From positions 106,559 through 170,558 of the forward strand of contig PLBY01000155.1 in assembly GCA_003134655.1 (NCBI GenBank): a DNA stretch of 64,000 nt, written 5' to 3'. This stretch comes from Acidobacteriaceae bacterium (lineage in GTDB: Bacteria > Acidobacteriota > Terriglobia > Terriglobales > Acidobacteriaceae). Below the pieces are notes generated by a model. That model ran no database searches. It worked only from the letters and a program-made list of their open reading frames with translations, and was not told where the DNA came from. Shown here piece after piece: positions 42,968-51,295 of this stretch (position 1 is the stretch's first letter; each line of letters opens with the position of its first letter). The translations under genes were made by a program, and so were the position numbers.

Positions 42968-43003
42968 ATGCGCTGTTGTTGCTGTTGCCCTTCCTGTTGT
43001 TAG
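42968..43003 (+). CDS. Polycysteine mini-ORF, candidate attenuator leader peptide
   Basis: ATG CGC TGT TGT TGC TGT TGC CCT TCC TGT TGT TAG translates to MRCCCCCPSCC: seven cysteines in eleven residues. It starts 34 bases after the CysO-like stop and ends 80 bases before the MoeZ-like start. Polycysteine short ORFs act as cysteine-responsive attenuators in mycobacteria; finding one between two sulfur-transfer genes is suggestive. There is no clear ribosome-binding site, and TACAAT overlaps the start, so translation is unproven. Confidence 0.45.
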   Translation: MRCCCCCPSCC

Positions 43004-43033
43004 CCCGCATTCGCGCGGCCGTCGAACATCTCT

Positions 43034-43067
43034 AAACCACTAAGGACACAAAGCTACACGAAGGAAA
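43034..43067. repeat. Family D repeat in the moeZ leader
   Basis: AAACCACTAAGGACACAAAG then CTACACGAAGGAAA, matching copies near 28.2, 52.2 and 59.8 kb. Confidence 0.75.
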
Positions 43068-43083
43068 TTCAACCGAGGACATT

Positions 43084-44247
43084 ATGGCCACCACCACCGA
43101 ACTTCCCGTAACGCTCAACAAGGACGAAATCCTGCGCTACTCGCGCCATCTGATCATGCCCGAGGTCGGCATGGAAGGGCAGCAGAAGCTGAAGGCGGCG
43201 CGCGTGCTCTGCATCGGCACGGGCGGCTTGGGATCGCCGCTGGCTCTATATCTGGCGGCCGCAGGCGTCGGGACGCTGGGCCTCGTCGACTTCGATGTGG
43301 TGGACTACACCAACCTGCAGCGGCAGATCATTCACTCGACCGCCGACGTGGGCCGCAAAAAGCTCGATTCCGCCGCTGACAAGCTGAAAGGCATCAATCC
43401 CTTCCTCAACCTGCGTACGTTCGACACTAGGCTGACCAGTGCCAACGCGATGGAACTGTTTCGCGACTTTGACATCATCGCCGACGGCACCGACAACTTT
43501 CCCACGCGCTACCTCGTAAACGACGCCTGCGTGCTGACCGGCAAGCCCAACGTCTACGGATCGATCTTCCGCTTTGAAGGCCAGGCCAGCGTCTTTGCCA
43601 CGAAAGATGGACCGTGCTATCGCTGCCTGTATCCCGAGCCGCCACCGCCGGGACTGGTTCCTTCCTGCGCCGAGGGCGGCGTGCTCGGCATTCTTCCCGG
43701 ACTCGTGGGCGTGATGCAGGCCACCGAAGTCATCAAGCTGATTCTCGGCATCGGCGATCCGCTGATCGGGCGCTTGCTTCTGATTGACGCGCTGGGCATG
43801 AAGTTTCGCGAACTCAAGCTGCGCAAGAATCCGGATTGCCCGGTGTGCGGCACACATCCCACGGTCACGAAGCTGATAGACTACAACGAGTTTTGTGGCA
43901 TTCGTGGGGAGGAAAAAACGGTGAGCAGCGGAGTTCCTGAAATTCAAGTCGAAGATTTGAAGCGGCGCCTGGACGCCAAAGACGACCTGTTCGTGCTCGA
44001 CGTGCGCGAGCCACACGAATACCAGATCTGCAACATCGGCGGATATTTGATCCCGCTGAACGATCTGCCGAAACGCGTCAGCGAACTGGATTCGAGCCGC
44101 GAGATCGTCGTCCACTGTAAAATGGGCGGACGCAGCGCCAAGGCCGTCGCCTTCCTGCAGCAGGCCGGATTCACCAAAGTTCACAACCTGGCGGGAGGGA
44201 TCACGGCGTGGTCCGATCGCGTGGATCCGAAGGTCCCGAAGTACTGA
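43084..44247 (+). CDS. moeZ: MoeZ/MoeB-type sulfur-carrier adenylyltransferase with rhodanese domain
   Basis: 387 residues. Residues about 15-270 are the ThiF/MoeB adenylation domain: RVLCIGTGGLGSPLALYLAAAGVG, the Arg finger RQIIH, zinc cysteine pairs C178/C181 and C252/C255, and a conserved Cys at 195 (PSCAEGG). Residues about 285-385 form a rhodanese domain with active C345 (HCKMGGRS). The enzyme adenylates the carrier C-terminal glycine, then delivers sulfur. This architecture equals mycobacterial MoeZ, which serves CysO and MoaD. It sits 149 bases after the carrier gene, with a polycysteine mini-ORF between. Confidence 0.92.
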   Translation: MATTTELPVTLNKDEILRYSRHLIMPEVGMEGQQKLKAARVLCIGTGGLGSPLALYLAAAGVGTLGLVDFDVVDYTNLQRQIIHSTADVGRKKLDSAADKLKGINPFLNLRTFDTRLTSANAMELFRDFDIIADGTDNFPTRYLVNDACVLTGKPNVYGSIFRFEGQASVFATKDGPCYRCLYPEPPPPGLVPSCAEGGVLGILPGLVGVMQATEVIKLILGIGDPLIGRLLLIDALGMKFRELKLRKNPDCPVCGTHPTVTKLIDYNEFCGIRGEEKTVSSGVPEIQVEDLKRRLDAKDDLFVLDVREPHEYQICNIGGYLIPLNDLPKRVSELDSSREIVVHCKMGGRSAKAVAFLQQAGFTKVHNLAGGITAWSDRVDPKVPKY

Positions 44248-44271
44248 AGTAACTCTTAGTTCGTGGTTACG

Positions 44272-44293
44272 AGGGAGCGCGAAAGCGCTCCCT
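44272..44293 (+). terminator. Terminator after moeZ
   Basis: AGGGAGCGC / GCGCTCCCT with a GAAA tetraloop and TCTTGTT after it: a nine-pair stem with a favourable loop. Related hairpins occur at 44921 and 47578. Confidence 0.8.
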
Positions 44294-44406
44294 TCTTGTT
44301 GTGCGCCTGATCATTGCCGTATCACAATCGTAAATGCATAATGGCGAGTTTCCTGGGCCCCATCTCCTAGGCCATTTCCGCATGTGTTCATCCAATTCGG
44401 AGGCGT

Positions 44407-44874
44407 ATGAAAACTTTGCTTGCAGTCTTCCTGTGTTTCGCAATCCCACTGACTGTTCTTGCCGGTGACAACAGCTACAAAGTCAACTATGACGGCGGAT
44501 CGATACCTGACACCAAAGCTGGAACGGGCATGAAGTTGTACATCGAAGCCAACCAGATTCGACTCGTAAAAGACAAGACTGACGTCATAACGATCCCGGC
44601 AGCGTCTGTTACAGAAATTAGTTATGGCCAGGATGTGCACCGGAGAGTTGGAGCAGCAATTGGCCTTGCTGTCGTTTCCTTCGGGATCGGCGCAATGATG
44701 GCCCTTACCAAGTCAAAGAAGCATTACGTCGGCTTGACGTGGGCCGATGGTGACAAAAAAGGCGGATTCGCAATGCAGTGCGACAAGAACGATTACCGCG
44801 GAGTGCTGGCCGGCCTCGAAGGTGTTACGGGCAAGAAGGCGGTGGATTCCGACGCCATGACGGTGAAAAACTAA
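44407..44874 (+). CDS. Secreted protein of unknown function
   Basis: 155 residues with a signal peptide (MKTLLAVFLCFAIPLTVLAG). The rest starts with a small beta domain (YKVNYDGGSIPDTKAGTGMKLYIEANQIRL, IPAASVTEISYGQDVHRRVGAA), then one hydrophobic segment (AIGLAVVSFGIGAMMAL) and a second beta part (HYVGLTWADGDKKGGFAMQCDKNDYRGVLAGLEG). I recognise no family. The gene is less GC-rich than its neighbours and is isolated between two terminators. Confidence 0.6.
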   Translation: MKTLLAVFLCFAIPLTVLAGDNSYKVNYDGGSIPDTKAGTGMKLYIEANQIRLVKDKTDVITIPAASVTEISYGQDVHRRVGAAIGLAVVSFGIGAMMALTKSKKHYVGLTWADGDKKGGFAMQCDKNDYRGVLAGLEGVTGKKAVDSDAMTVKN

Positions 44875-44920
44875 GCGCCGGCGTAGCGCGAAGCTGAAAT
44901 CCTATGCATCAATGCTGGCA

Positions 44921-44942
44921 TGGGAGCGCGAATGCGCTCCCA
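44921..44942 (+). terminator. Terminator after the 44407 gene
   Basis: TGGGAGCGC / GCGCTCCCA, loop GAAT, then TTTGCTGT. It is about 45 bases after the stop. Confidence 0.75.
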
Positions 44943-45096
44943 TTTGCTGTACAAGGAGGTATTGGGGCGAATCGACGGCCCTTGTATCTCAGCTCGCCAG
45001 TTTATTCCTCCGCTACCCGTGCCGGTTGTGATCCCAGCACTTGCATTTTCACCGTAAGTGCTGATAATTGCGCTTTCCTTCCCCCCGGGAGGCTTC

Positions 45097-47556
45097 ATGC
45101 CGTTTCTTATCCGCACTCTGCGCCCTGTCGTACGAGTGTCTCTGGCTGGGGCGCTTGCCCTGTTCACACTGCTGGCAATAATTCTTGTCAGTAACGCCGC
45201 CCGCGCGCAAAACGCCGTCGCGCCGGGACCAAACTCCGACCCGACCTACCAGGCTCTCCGCAACCTGACGCTAGGCAGCGAAGCCGTGAGCGTCAGCAAT
45301 CTTGAACTGAAGCGCGAAGCTGGGACATTTCATTTGCGCTCCGGCACGGTCTGCTTTGTGGCTCCGGTGGCGGGCAAAATCACGGGAGCGGTCTTCACCG
45401 GCAACGGAAATTTCGTCCTCAATCCGCCTGCGTCAGAACAGAGCATGCTGAAGCTCCTGACCAAAGAAAACGAGTTCAGTGAGAACTTCAGCCAGATGGT
45501 GCTGCGCTTCACCGATTCCACCTATGACGACATTAAGAGAGGAGGCAGCATCGTCTCGTCCGGCTGCGACGCTGGGCCCCTGAAAGACAGTCAGCACACC
45601 ACGCGGCACAAGCTCAAGGAGAATCTCGACTCCCGGATTCTGGAAGACGTCCTCAGTTCCGAGCCTGGCGGCCTGTTCGTCGCCTTCATCCACGGCAAGT
45701 ACTACAACGGGCAGGAACTTTACACGATCGATCCGCACGAAGGACACGATCAGGTCGATTTCATGACTTACGACGAGAACAAGTATGGAGACTGGGCTTC
45801 ATTCCCCATGGCAGGGGAGCACAAGAAAGGCGCGATCGGACAGCCCATCCGCATCGAACATCAGCAACTCGAGACCACCCTCGAGAAGAATGCCAACCTG
45901 ATTGGCAAATCGAAAACTACGCTCACCGCGCAGTTGAACGGTGTGCGGGTCGTGCCCTTCAACCTGTTTCGGACTCTTAGGGTGCGCAAAGTGACCACCG
46001 CCGAGGGCCAGCCCTTGTCATTCATTCAGGAAGACAAGAATGACGATCCCCAGTTCGCCGTGATCCTGCCCAAGACGCTGTCAGCCGGTGAGCAGTTCAC
46101 GATTACAACCGAATACGAAGGCAAGGAGGCGGTTACCAACGAAGGCGGAGGCAACTATTTTCCCGTCGCCCGCATGAACTGGTATCCGAATAATCCCGGC
46201 GGAAGTCTCGGCGAGTACACCACCTACGACATGACCTTCCGCATCCCCAAAGGAATGCAGATCGCCGCCACCGGCGCGCGCGTGAGCGACAACAATGACG
46301 GTGGACAAAACGTGACCGTCTGGAAGAGTGAAGCCCCACAAACCGTTGCCGGCTTCAGCTTCGGACGGTTCAAGGTCGAAGAAGGAAAGCTCGACAAGCC
46401 GGAATATGACGTGCAGTCGTTCGCCAATCAGGAGTCACCCAGCTGGGTGCAGGGTCTGCAGCACGCAGCCAGTGGAGATGATTTGCCCACCATGGGATCG
46501 CACATGTCGGATGCCGCTCTAGGCTCCATGAGCACCACTGGCCTCAACAAGAAGGCCCTCGCCGAAGGTGAACTCGCAGTGCAGCTCTACAGCGACTACT
46601 TTGGTCCTTCGTTGTTCAAGCACTTGCAGCTCACACAGCAGACGGCATGCAACTTTGGCCAGTCCTGGCCGGAACTGGTGTGGATTCCGATCTGCTACTA
46701 CTTCGATACCACGGTGCGCCATCAACTGGGCATGGACTGGGGTGACCGGGGCTACTGGAAGGTTGTGACTCCCCATGAGGTCGCGCACCAGTGGTGGGGA
46801 CATACGGTTGGCTTCAGTTCGTACCGCGACCAGTGGATGAGCGAAGGCTTCGCCGACATGTCCGCGTCGCTGTACCTGACGTTGATCGAGAAGAATCCGA
46901 AAAAGTTCATCACGTTCTGGAATGACGAACGCGAACTCCTGCTGGAGCGCGACGCACAGGGCTTTCGCGCCATTGACGCAGGCCCGCTCACCATGGGTTA
47001 CCGCACCAGCAACTCCCGCACCGGATTCGACACGACCCGCCGCCTGATTTATCCCAAAGGTGCGTACATCCTCCACATGCTCCGCATGATGATGCAAGAT
47101 ACCCGTACGCGCGACCAGCGCTTCAAGGAGACGATGCAGGATTTCGTCAACACCTACCGCGGCAAAGCCGCTACCACCGAAGATTTCAAGGCCATCGTGG
47201 AAAAACACATGACCCAGGACATGGACCTGGAGGGCAATCACAAGATGGACTGGTTCTTCAACGAGTACGTCTACGGGACCCAGCTACCCACCTACCAGAT
47301 GAACGCAACCTTCGACACGGGAGCCGACGGGGATGTGGTGATGAGCATCAAGCTGACGCAGTCGAACGTGAATGACAGCTTCCGGATGCTGGTGCCCATC
47401 TACTTGGAATTGCCGAATGGCATGTACCTCTTGGGAAGAGCGCACCTTACAGGGAACAGCACGTTCGAGCAAAAGATGCCGCTAAAAGGATTGAAAGAGA
47501 AGCCCAAGCGAGCGGCGATCAACTACTACGACGATGTGCTGGCGTCGCCGAACTAG
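45097..47556 (+). CDS. M1-family zinc metallopeptidase
   Basis: 819 residues from ATG at 45097 (GGGAGG site before it; a GTG at 45058 is upstream). A signal anchor (LAGALALFTLLAIILVSNAARAQ) indicates export. The zinc site is H560-E561-V-A-H564 with E583 (MSEGFADM), the M1 spacing. The classic GAMEN exopeptidase motif is not visible before it (CNFGQSWPELVWIP instead), so substrate choice may differ from aminopeptidase N. N-terminal ~450 residues are beta-rich and resemble the bacterial peptide-binding wall. Its own terminator follows. Confidence 0.88.
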   Translation: MPFLIRTLRPVVRVSLAGALALFTLLAIILVSNAARAQNAVAPGPNSDPTYQALRNLTLGSEAVSVSNLELKREAGTFHLRSGTVCFVAPVAGKITGAVFTGNGNFVLNPPASEQSMLKLLTKENEFSENFSQMVLRFTDSTYDDIKRGGSIVSSGCDAGPLKDSQHTTRHKLKENLDSRILEDVLSSEPGGLFVAFIHGKYYNGQELYTIDPHEGHDQVDFMTYDENKYGDWASFPMAGEHKKGAIGQPIRIEHQQLETTLEKNANLIGKSKTTLTAQLNGVRVVPFNLFRTLRVRKVTTAEGQPLSFIQEDKNDDPQFAVILPKTLSAGEQFTITTEYEGKEAVTNEGGGNYFPVARMNWYPNNPGGSLGEYTTYDMTFRIPKGMQIAATGARVSDNNDGGQNVTVWKSEAPQTVAGFSFGRFKVEEGKLDKPEYDVQSFANQESPSWVQGLQHAASGDDLPTMGSHMSDAALGSMSTTGLNKKALAEGELAVQLYSDYFGPSLFKHLQLTQQTACNFGQSWPELVWIPICYYFDTTVRHQLGMDWGDRGYWKVVTPHEVAHQWWGHTVGFSSYRDQWMSEGFADMSASLYLTLIEKNPKKFITFWNDERELLLERDAQGFRAIDAGPLTMGYRTSNSRTGFDTTRRLIYPKGAYILHMLRMMMQDTRTRDQRFKETMQDFVNTYRGKAATTEDFKAIVEKHMTQDMDLEGNHKMDWFFNEYVYGTQLPTYQMNATFDTGADGDVVMSIKLTQSNVNDSFRMLVPIYLELPNGMYLLGRAHLTGNSTFEQKMPLKGLKEKPKRAAINYYDDVLASPN

Positions 47557-47577
47557 GAATCAAGTACAGGAATGAAC

Positions 47578-47601
47578 AAGGGAGCACGCGAGTGCTCCCT
47601 T
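47578..47601 (+). terminator. Terminator after the M1 peptidase gene
   Basis: AAGGGAGCAC / GTGCTCCCTT, ten perfect pairs around GCGA, then TCATATT. It faces the convergent 47622 gene and may serve both strands. Confidence 0.85.
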
Positions 47602-47621
47602 TCATATTGCGGACCGCGACG

Positions 47622-48008
47622 TTACTTGCTCGACCCTGGTTGCATTCCCTCGCTCGAGTCGCCTAGTTCGAGAGCGTACTTCTTGCCTTCGAAACGGGCG
47701 CCGGCCAGAGTGCTGCTTCCATCGTCGTTGTGCTTCACAACGGCTGCGCTGTTCACCGCCGCCATGTTCAGATCCACGAGCTTCGCGGGTACTTTGGCGA
47801 ATACTTTCTTACCTTGCGTGATGCTGACTTCCACGTTGGGACCGCTGCCGTCCCACTCCAGCCGGTATTCGCCGGCTTTGAGCTTCGTTCCATTGATGGT
47901 CGTGGGATTCTGCAATGTCAAGCTGGCTTTTGTGGCTGCGAACGCGCTGGAGGCAAGCAGCACAGCCAACCCCATGATCAGACTCTTTGAAACTGTCGCG
48001 AACTTCAT
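47622..48008 (-). CDS. Small secreted protein, unknown function
   Basis: 128 residues with a signal peptide ending ...LLASSAFAATKAS. The mature part is beta-rich: TLQNPTTINGTKLKAGEYRLEWDGSGPNVEVSITQGKKVFAKVPAKLV and STLAGARFEGKKYALELG. This pattern (KAGEYRLEW) is one I associate with small exported acidobacterial proteins, with no known role. It has a Shine-Dalgarno-like AAGGAGC before the ATG. The 538-base region upstream (48009-48546) holds a family F palindrome but no gene I can support. Confidence 0.6.
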   Translation of the reverse strand: MKFATVSKSLIMGLAVLLASSAFAATKASLTLQNPTTINGTKLKAGEYRLEWDGSGPNVEVSITQGKKVFAKVPAKLVDLNMAAVNSAAVVKHNDDGSSTLAGARFEGKKYALELGDSSEGMQPGSSK

Positions 48009-48472
48009 AGCTGCTCCTTATTTTCTTTCCCGAAAACACGTCGGGAAACGGTTGGGGCGGCCCGGTTCGCGACCACGCGAGAAAACACTTGTGTTTCCTC
48101 GCGAATCGCATAGAATGCTGCCGCCGGGGTTGTGCAAACAAGCCGTGCAGACAAGCCACAAGCTTATGCTGCCGCGATGGGGGTTCTTTCACCTGGGCCG
48201 CCAAACCGAGTGTGAGAGAATCCCCAGACCCCGCAAAAATATCGAATCAAATCCGACCGGCGTCACCTCTGCGCCGTCCGTTTACCCATTCTCACTCTTT
48301 ACGAATTCGCCACTGTCGAAGTTCCCTGCAATTGTGATCTCGTCGTACTTCTTTGGACGCTGAGTGTGTCTTTCGGATAGCAAGAAACGACCGCGAATTC
48401 ATTGGGAGTTCACACTGAAGAGAGGGAACATCCGGCGTATGTTTTGTGATGTTTTGCGGAGCGATGTGCGTC

Positions 48473-48538
48473 TGTAGAGACGTAGCTGGCTACGTCTCGC
48501 CTTTGCCACAGGAGACGTAGCAACCTACCTCTCTACGA
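48473..48538. repeat. Family F palindrome (GAGACGTAGC)
   Basis: GTAGAGACGTAGCTGGCTACGTCTC is an 8-pair hairpin with flanks, followed by GGAGACGTAGCAACCTACCT and CTCTACG. It sits beside the stop of the 48547 gene. The rest of 48009-48472 shows only small palindromes, such as CGCGAGAAAACAC / GTGTTTCCTCGCG near 48080. Confidence 0.7.
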
Positions 48539-48546
48539 GAATGGTA

Positions 48547-49368
48547 TTAGTCCGCGTCGTCGTGCTGCCGCTCGACCGACCAGATGTTCGCCTGATCTTT
48601 CTCGAACGGATAGACGTGCACCATCCAGTTGAAGATCACAGGATGAAATGTTCCGCCCGCCGCGTCGCAGGCTTCCTGCGTGGTGATCGATCCCCGCAGA
48701 CCAAACTGCGGATGCGCCGCCAGCATTTCTTTCCTCTTGTCCGCCGGCGAAGCGCAGAAGTTCACGTGCTCGTGCCACTGCGCCACGCTCAGCGGGATGC
48801 GCTCGTCGAGTTGCTCTTCCGTGAAACGCTTGGGCGCGGTATACATCACTCCGATCAGCTTGTAGTCGTCGCCCTGCTTTTCGTAGAGCAGCGACGTCGG
48901 ATGCTCCGGATCGAAACGGAAAGCCGCTTCCATCGCGTAGCCGTAGTTTGTGAAGTGGTACATCTTCTGCGGAACTTCCGGATGAAAAATCCTGTAACCG
49001 TCGGCCAGGGCTTTGTGATAATCCGTATATTTTTCTGAAGCCGTGCGCGCTTGTTCAGCGACTTGCAGCGCGCGCTTGGCATCACCTTCTTTGGGCTGAC
49101 GCAGCGCGGTCATCTTCATGTGCGGACCCATGTCCATGTGTCCTTCCATGGAATTCATGACGTGAGCGCTGGCGTCGCTATCGGCCTGCTTGTCGCCCAT
49201 GGGCATGTCTTTCATCTGCATGTTCGACATGTCGTGACCAGACATGTCCATGCCGGGCATGGACTGCTGCGCGCCGCTCGAAGGAGTGGCGGATGTCTGT
49301 CCCCAGGCGACGCTGCACACGGTGATGCACATTAAGAGATCAACGAAGATCACTAGACGCTTCTGCAT
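48547..49368 (-). CDS. Secreted protein with Met/His-rich N-terminal region
   Basis: 273 residues from ATG at 49368 (the frame opens at 49383). After a signal peptide (FVDLLMCITVCSVAWGQ) there is a striking stretch of about 60 residues rich in methionine and histidine (MPGMDMSGHDMSNMQMKDMPMG, HVMNSMEGHMDMGPHMKM), typical of copper or silver binding. The C-terminal part (YHKALADGYRIFHPEVPQKMYHFTNY ... VAQWHEHVNFCASP ... FNWMVHVYPFE) is conserved-looking with several histidines but no family I know. A periplasmic metal-binding role is plausible. Confidence 0.65.
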   Translation of the reverse strand: MQKRLVIFVDLLMCITVCSVAWGQTSATPSSGAQQSMPGMDMSGHDMSNMQMKDMPMGDKQADSDASAHVMNSMEGHMDMGPHMKMTALRQPKEGDAKRALQVAEQARTASEKYTDYHKALADGYRIFHPEVPQKMYHFTNYGYAMEAAFRFDPEHPTSLLYEKQGDDYKLIGVMYTAPKRFTEEQLDERIPLSVAQWHEHVNFCASPADKRKEMLAAHPQFGLRGSITTQEACDAAGGTFHPVIFNWMVHVYPFEKDQANIWSVERQHDDAD

Positions 49369-49500
49369 AGGAAAGTCCCCCACAATCTCACTTGCTATTA
49401 ACCCTGCCGCAAAGCGGATGTTGCTGCAAGAAATCGCAGGTTACATCTGATTACAGAGGTAATCGGATGTCCGAAGTCCTCGTTAATCAGCGCCCAAATC

Positions 49501-49548
49501 GTAGCGCCGGCATCCTGCCGGCTGTCGCGAGGGCGTCTCGCCCTCGCA
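49501..49548. repeat. Family B two-hairpin palindrome
   Basis: GTAGCGCCGGCATCCTGCCGGC then GCGAGGGCGTCTCGCCCTCGC, between divergent genes (48547 minus, 49610 plus). Confidence 0.85.
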
Positions 49549-49609
49549 CTCGGCGGCGCTACGGTTCGCGCATTGGCGGCCCGCCCCGGTTTCTGGTACA
49601 CCTAACTGC

Positions 49610-50374
49610 TTGACCCTGGAAACCATCGTCTTCCTCTTTTTCGCCGGAGCGCTCGGCGGAGCCCTGAATTCCGTCGCGGGCGGCGGCAGCTTTGTCGCGT
49701 TTCCGGCACTGCTGTTCACGGGCGTGCCCCCGATTCCGGCGAATGCTACCAACACCATCGCGCTGTGGACCGCGGCCGCGGCCAGTGGGGGAGCCTACCG
49801 CAATCGCCTCGATGTTCCCCGTCGCGTGATGATTCCACTGCTCGCCGCGAGTCTTGTCGGCGGGTTGGCGGGTGCGTTCCTGCTGCTGAAGACGCCGGCC
49901 CAAACCTTCATGCGCGTGCTGCCCTGGCTGACGCTGGGCGCGACTCTGCTCTTCGCCTTTGGCAAGAAAATCGCCGGCGGCCGCAAGTCAGTCATCGAGC
50001 ACGAGGCTTCCACCGCTGCGCTCGCCTGGACTACGTTGTTTCAGTTGTGCGTATCCGTCTACGGAGGCTACTTCGGCGGCGGCATGGGAATCGTGATGCT
50101 GGCCATGCTTGCCGCACTAGGCATGACGGACATCCACGCCATGAACGCGCTGAAGAGCGTGCTGGGGTTTGTGATCAACGGCGTCGCCGTGGTGACGTTC
50201 ATCGTGGCCAGAGCCGTGTACTGGAAGCACGGCATCATCATGATCATCGGCGGAATTGTCGGCGGATACCTGGGCGCGCACTACGCGCTGAAAATGCCCC
50301 AGAAATGGATCCGAACGTTTGTCGTGCTAGTGGGCGCGGGTATGACGCTGTACTTCTTCTGGAAGTCGTATTGA
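49610..50374 (+). CDS. TauE/SafE (TSUP) family exporter
   Basis: 254 residues from TTG at 49610. About eight membrane spans, with the two inverted half motifs GALGGALNSVAGGGSFVAFPALL and GGYFGGGMGIVMLAML, which place it in the TSUP family. Such proteins move sulfite or related anions across the inner membrane. It is a standalone gene, whereas the copy at the left edge of the window pairs with DUF1634. A family G palindrome follows. Confidence 0.88.
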   Translation: MTLETIVFLFFAGALGGALNSVAGGGSFVAFPALLFTGVPPIPANATNTIALWTAAAASGGAYRNRLDVPRRVMIPLLAASLVGGLAGAFLLLKTPAQTFMRVLPWLTLGATLLFAFGKKIAGGRKSVIEHEASTAALAWTTLFQLCVSVYGGYFGGGMGIVMLAMLAALGMTDIHAMNALKSVLGFVINGVAVVTFIVARAVYWKHGIIMIIGGIVGGYLGAHYALKMPQKWIRTFVVLVGAGMTLYFFWKSY

Positions 50375-50381
50375 AACAAGT

Positions 50382-50472
50382 CGGCCACGGATCGCACGGA
50401 TCTTCATGGATCAACCCCAAGCTCCTAGCTCTTGGGTTGTGATCCGTGAAGATCCGTGAAAATCTGTGGCCG
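50382..50472. repeat. Family G palindrome (GATCCGTG)
   Basis: CGGCCACGGATCGCACGGATCTTC at the left pairs with GATCCGTGAAAATCTGTGGCCG at the right; the centre CAACCCAAG..CTTGGGTTG forms its own hairpin. It separates two convergent genes. Confidence 0.75.
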
Positions 50473-50477
50473 AAATT

Positions 50478-50957
50478 CTATTGCAGCGGTGCCGAAACGT
50501 GTTCGTGCACGATGAGCCACTTTCCGTCTTCGTTTTCAAAGATCACCGTCCAGCGGAAATTGCCCATCTCGACTTTTCCAGCCTTCGTGGTCATCTGTTC
50601 CGCCACGGTCGCTGTTGCCCAGACCAGATCCCCATGTGGATGGATCGCAACGTCGTCGTTGAGCGTAAACTTCGCGCTCTTGTAGCCGGCGACAACTGCC
50701 TTTACGCCGTTGGAGTATTCGTCGAAACTGCCATATTTCAGAGGAGCGATATCGAAGTACACGTGCGGTCCCGTAGCGTAATACTTGGCGACGTTGGCGG
50801 GGTCGAGGGTCGACCAGCCGTCCCATACTTTCTGCAGCGCGGCTTTGTCAGGAACGGGACCTGCCGCCTTCTTCATGGTGGACTTCTTCGTCTGAGCGAG
50901 ACCGGGCAGCGTTAGGGCGAGCAGGCACAGCGAAACGGTTAAGAAGCGCTTGAGCAT
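50478..50957 (-). CDS. Secreted NTF2-like (DUF4440) protein
   Basis: 159 residues from ATG at 50957, preceded by GGAGGA. Signal peptide MLKRFLTVSLCLLALTLPGLAQ; then ALQKVWDGWSTLDPANVAKYYATGPHVYFDIAPLKYGSFDEY and the late WTVIFENEDGKWLIVHEHVSAP, the DUF4440 signature. It resembles the proteins at 12378 and 38308 but is too different for a recent duplicate. Presumed periplasmic; function unknown. The 917-codon frame running across this gene on the same strand is a shadow of rplU/obg. Confidence 0.75.
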   Translation of the reverse strand: MLKRFLTVSLCLLALTLPGLAQTKKSTMKKAAGPVPDKAALQKVWDGWSTLDPANVAKYYATGPHVYFDIAPLKYGSFDEYSNGVKAVVAGYKSAKFTLNDDVAIHPHGDLVWATATVAEQMTTKAGKVEMGNFRWTVIFENEDGKWLIVHEHVSAPLQ

Positions 50958-51066
50958 TCGGGTGTCCTCCGAGGAATCCGGCGGAATTCTCGCACAGCCA
51001 TGGCAAAACAGCAAAGCGGCGGAGGACCACACGCGGCAAAGGGTGTCACCCGGACTCGACCTCGGT

Positions 51067-51096
51067 TTGACCGATTTCCACAGCGCACGTTAGAAT
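51067..51096 (+). promoter_or_regulatory. Candidate sigma-70 promoter of the rplU-rpmA unit
   Basis: TTGACC (51067-51072) and TAGAAT (51091-51096) with an 18-base spacer. It would give a leader of about 190 bases before rplU. I see no recognised L21-type leader structure in it. Confidence 0.6.
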
Positions 51097-51295
51097 AGTG
51101 GAGTTTGCCTGTACTGGCCGACCCGTTCTGGGGACGCCTGCCTCGGCTGCTGAAGCGCCGTGGCGGAAAACACAGCAAGCACAGGAAAATCAGCAGGCCC
51201 CTTGGTTGCGCCCGTGTGCGCCCTGGGGTTCCGATAGAGGATCCGTTACAAATTCTTACGGGCTGAATTTCAACGACATTCTCGGAGGCAGACGT

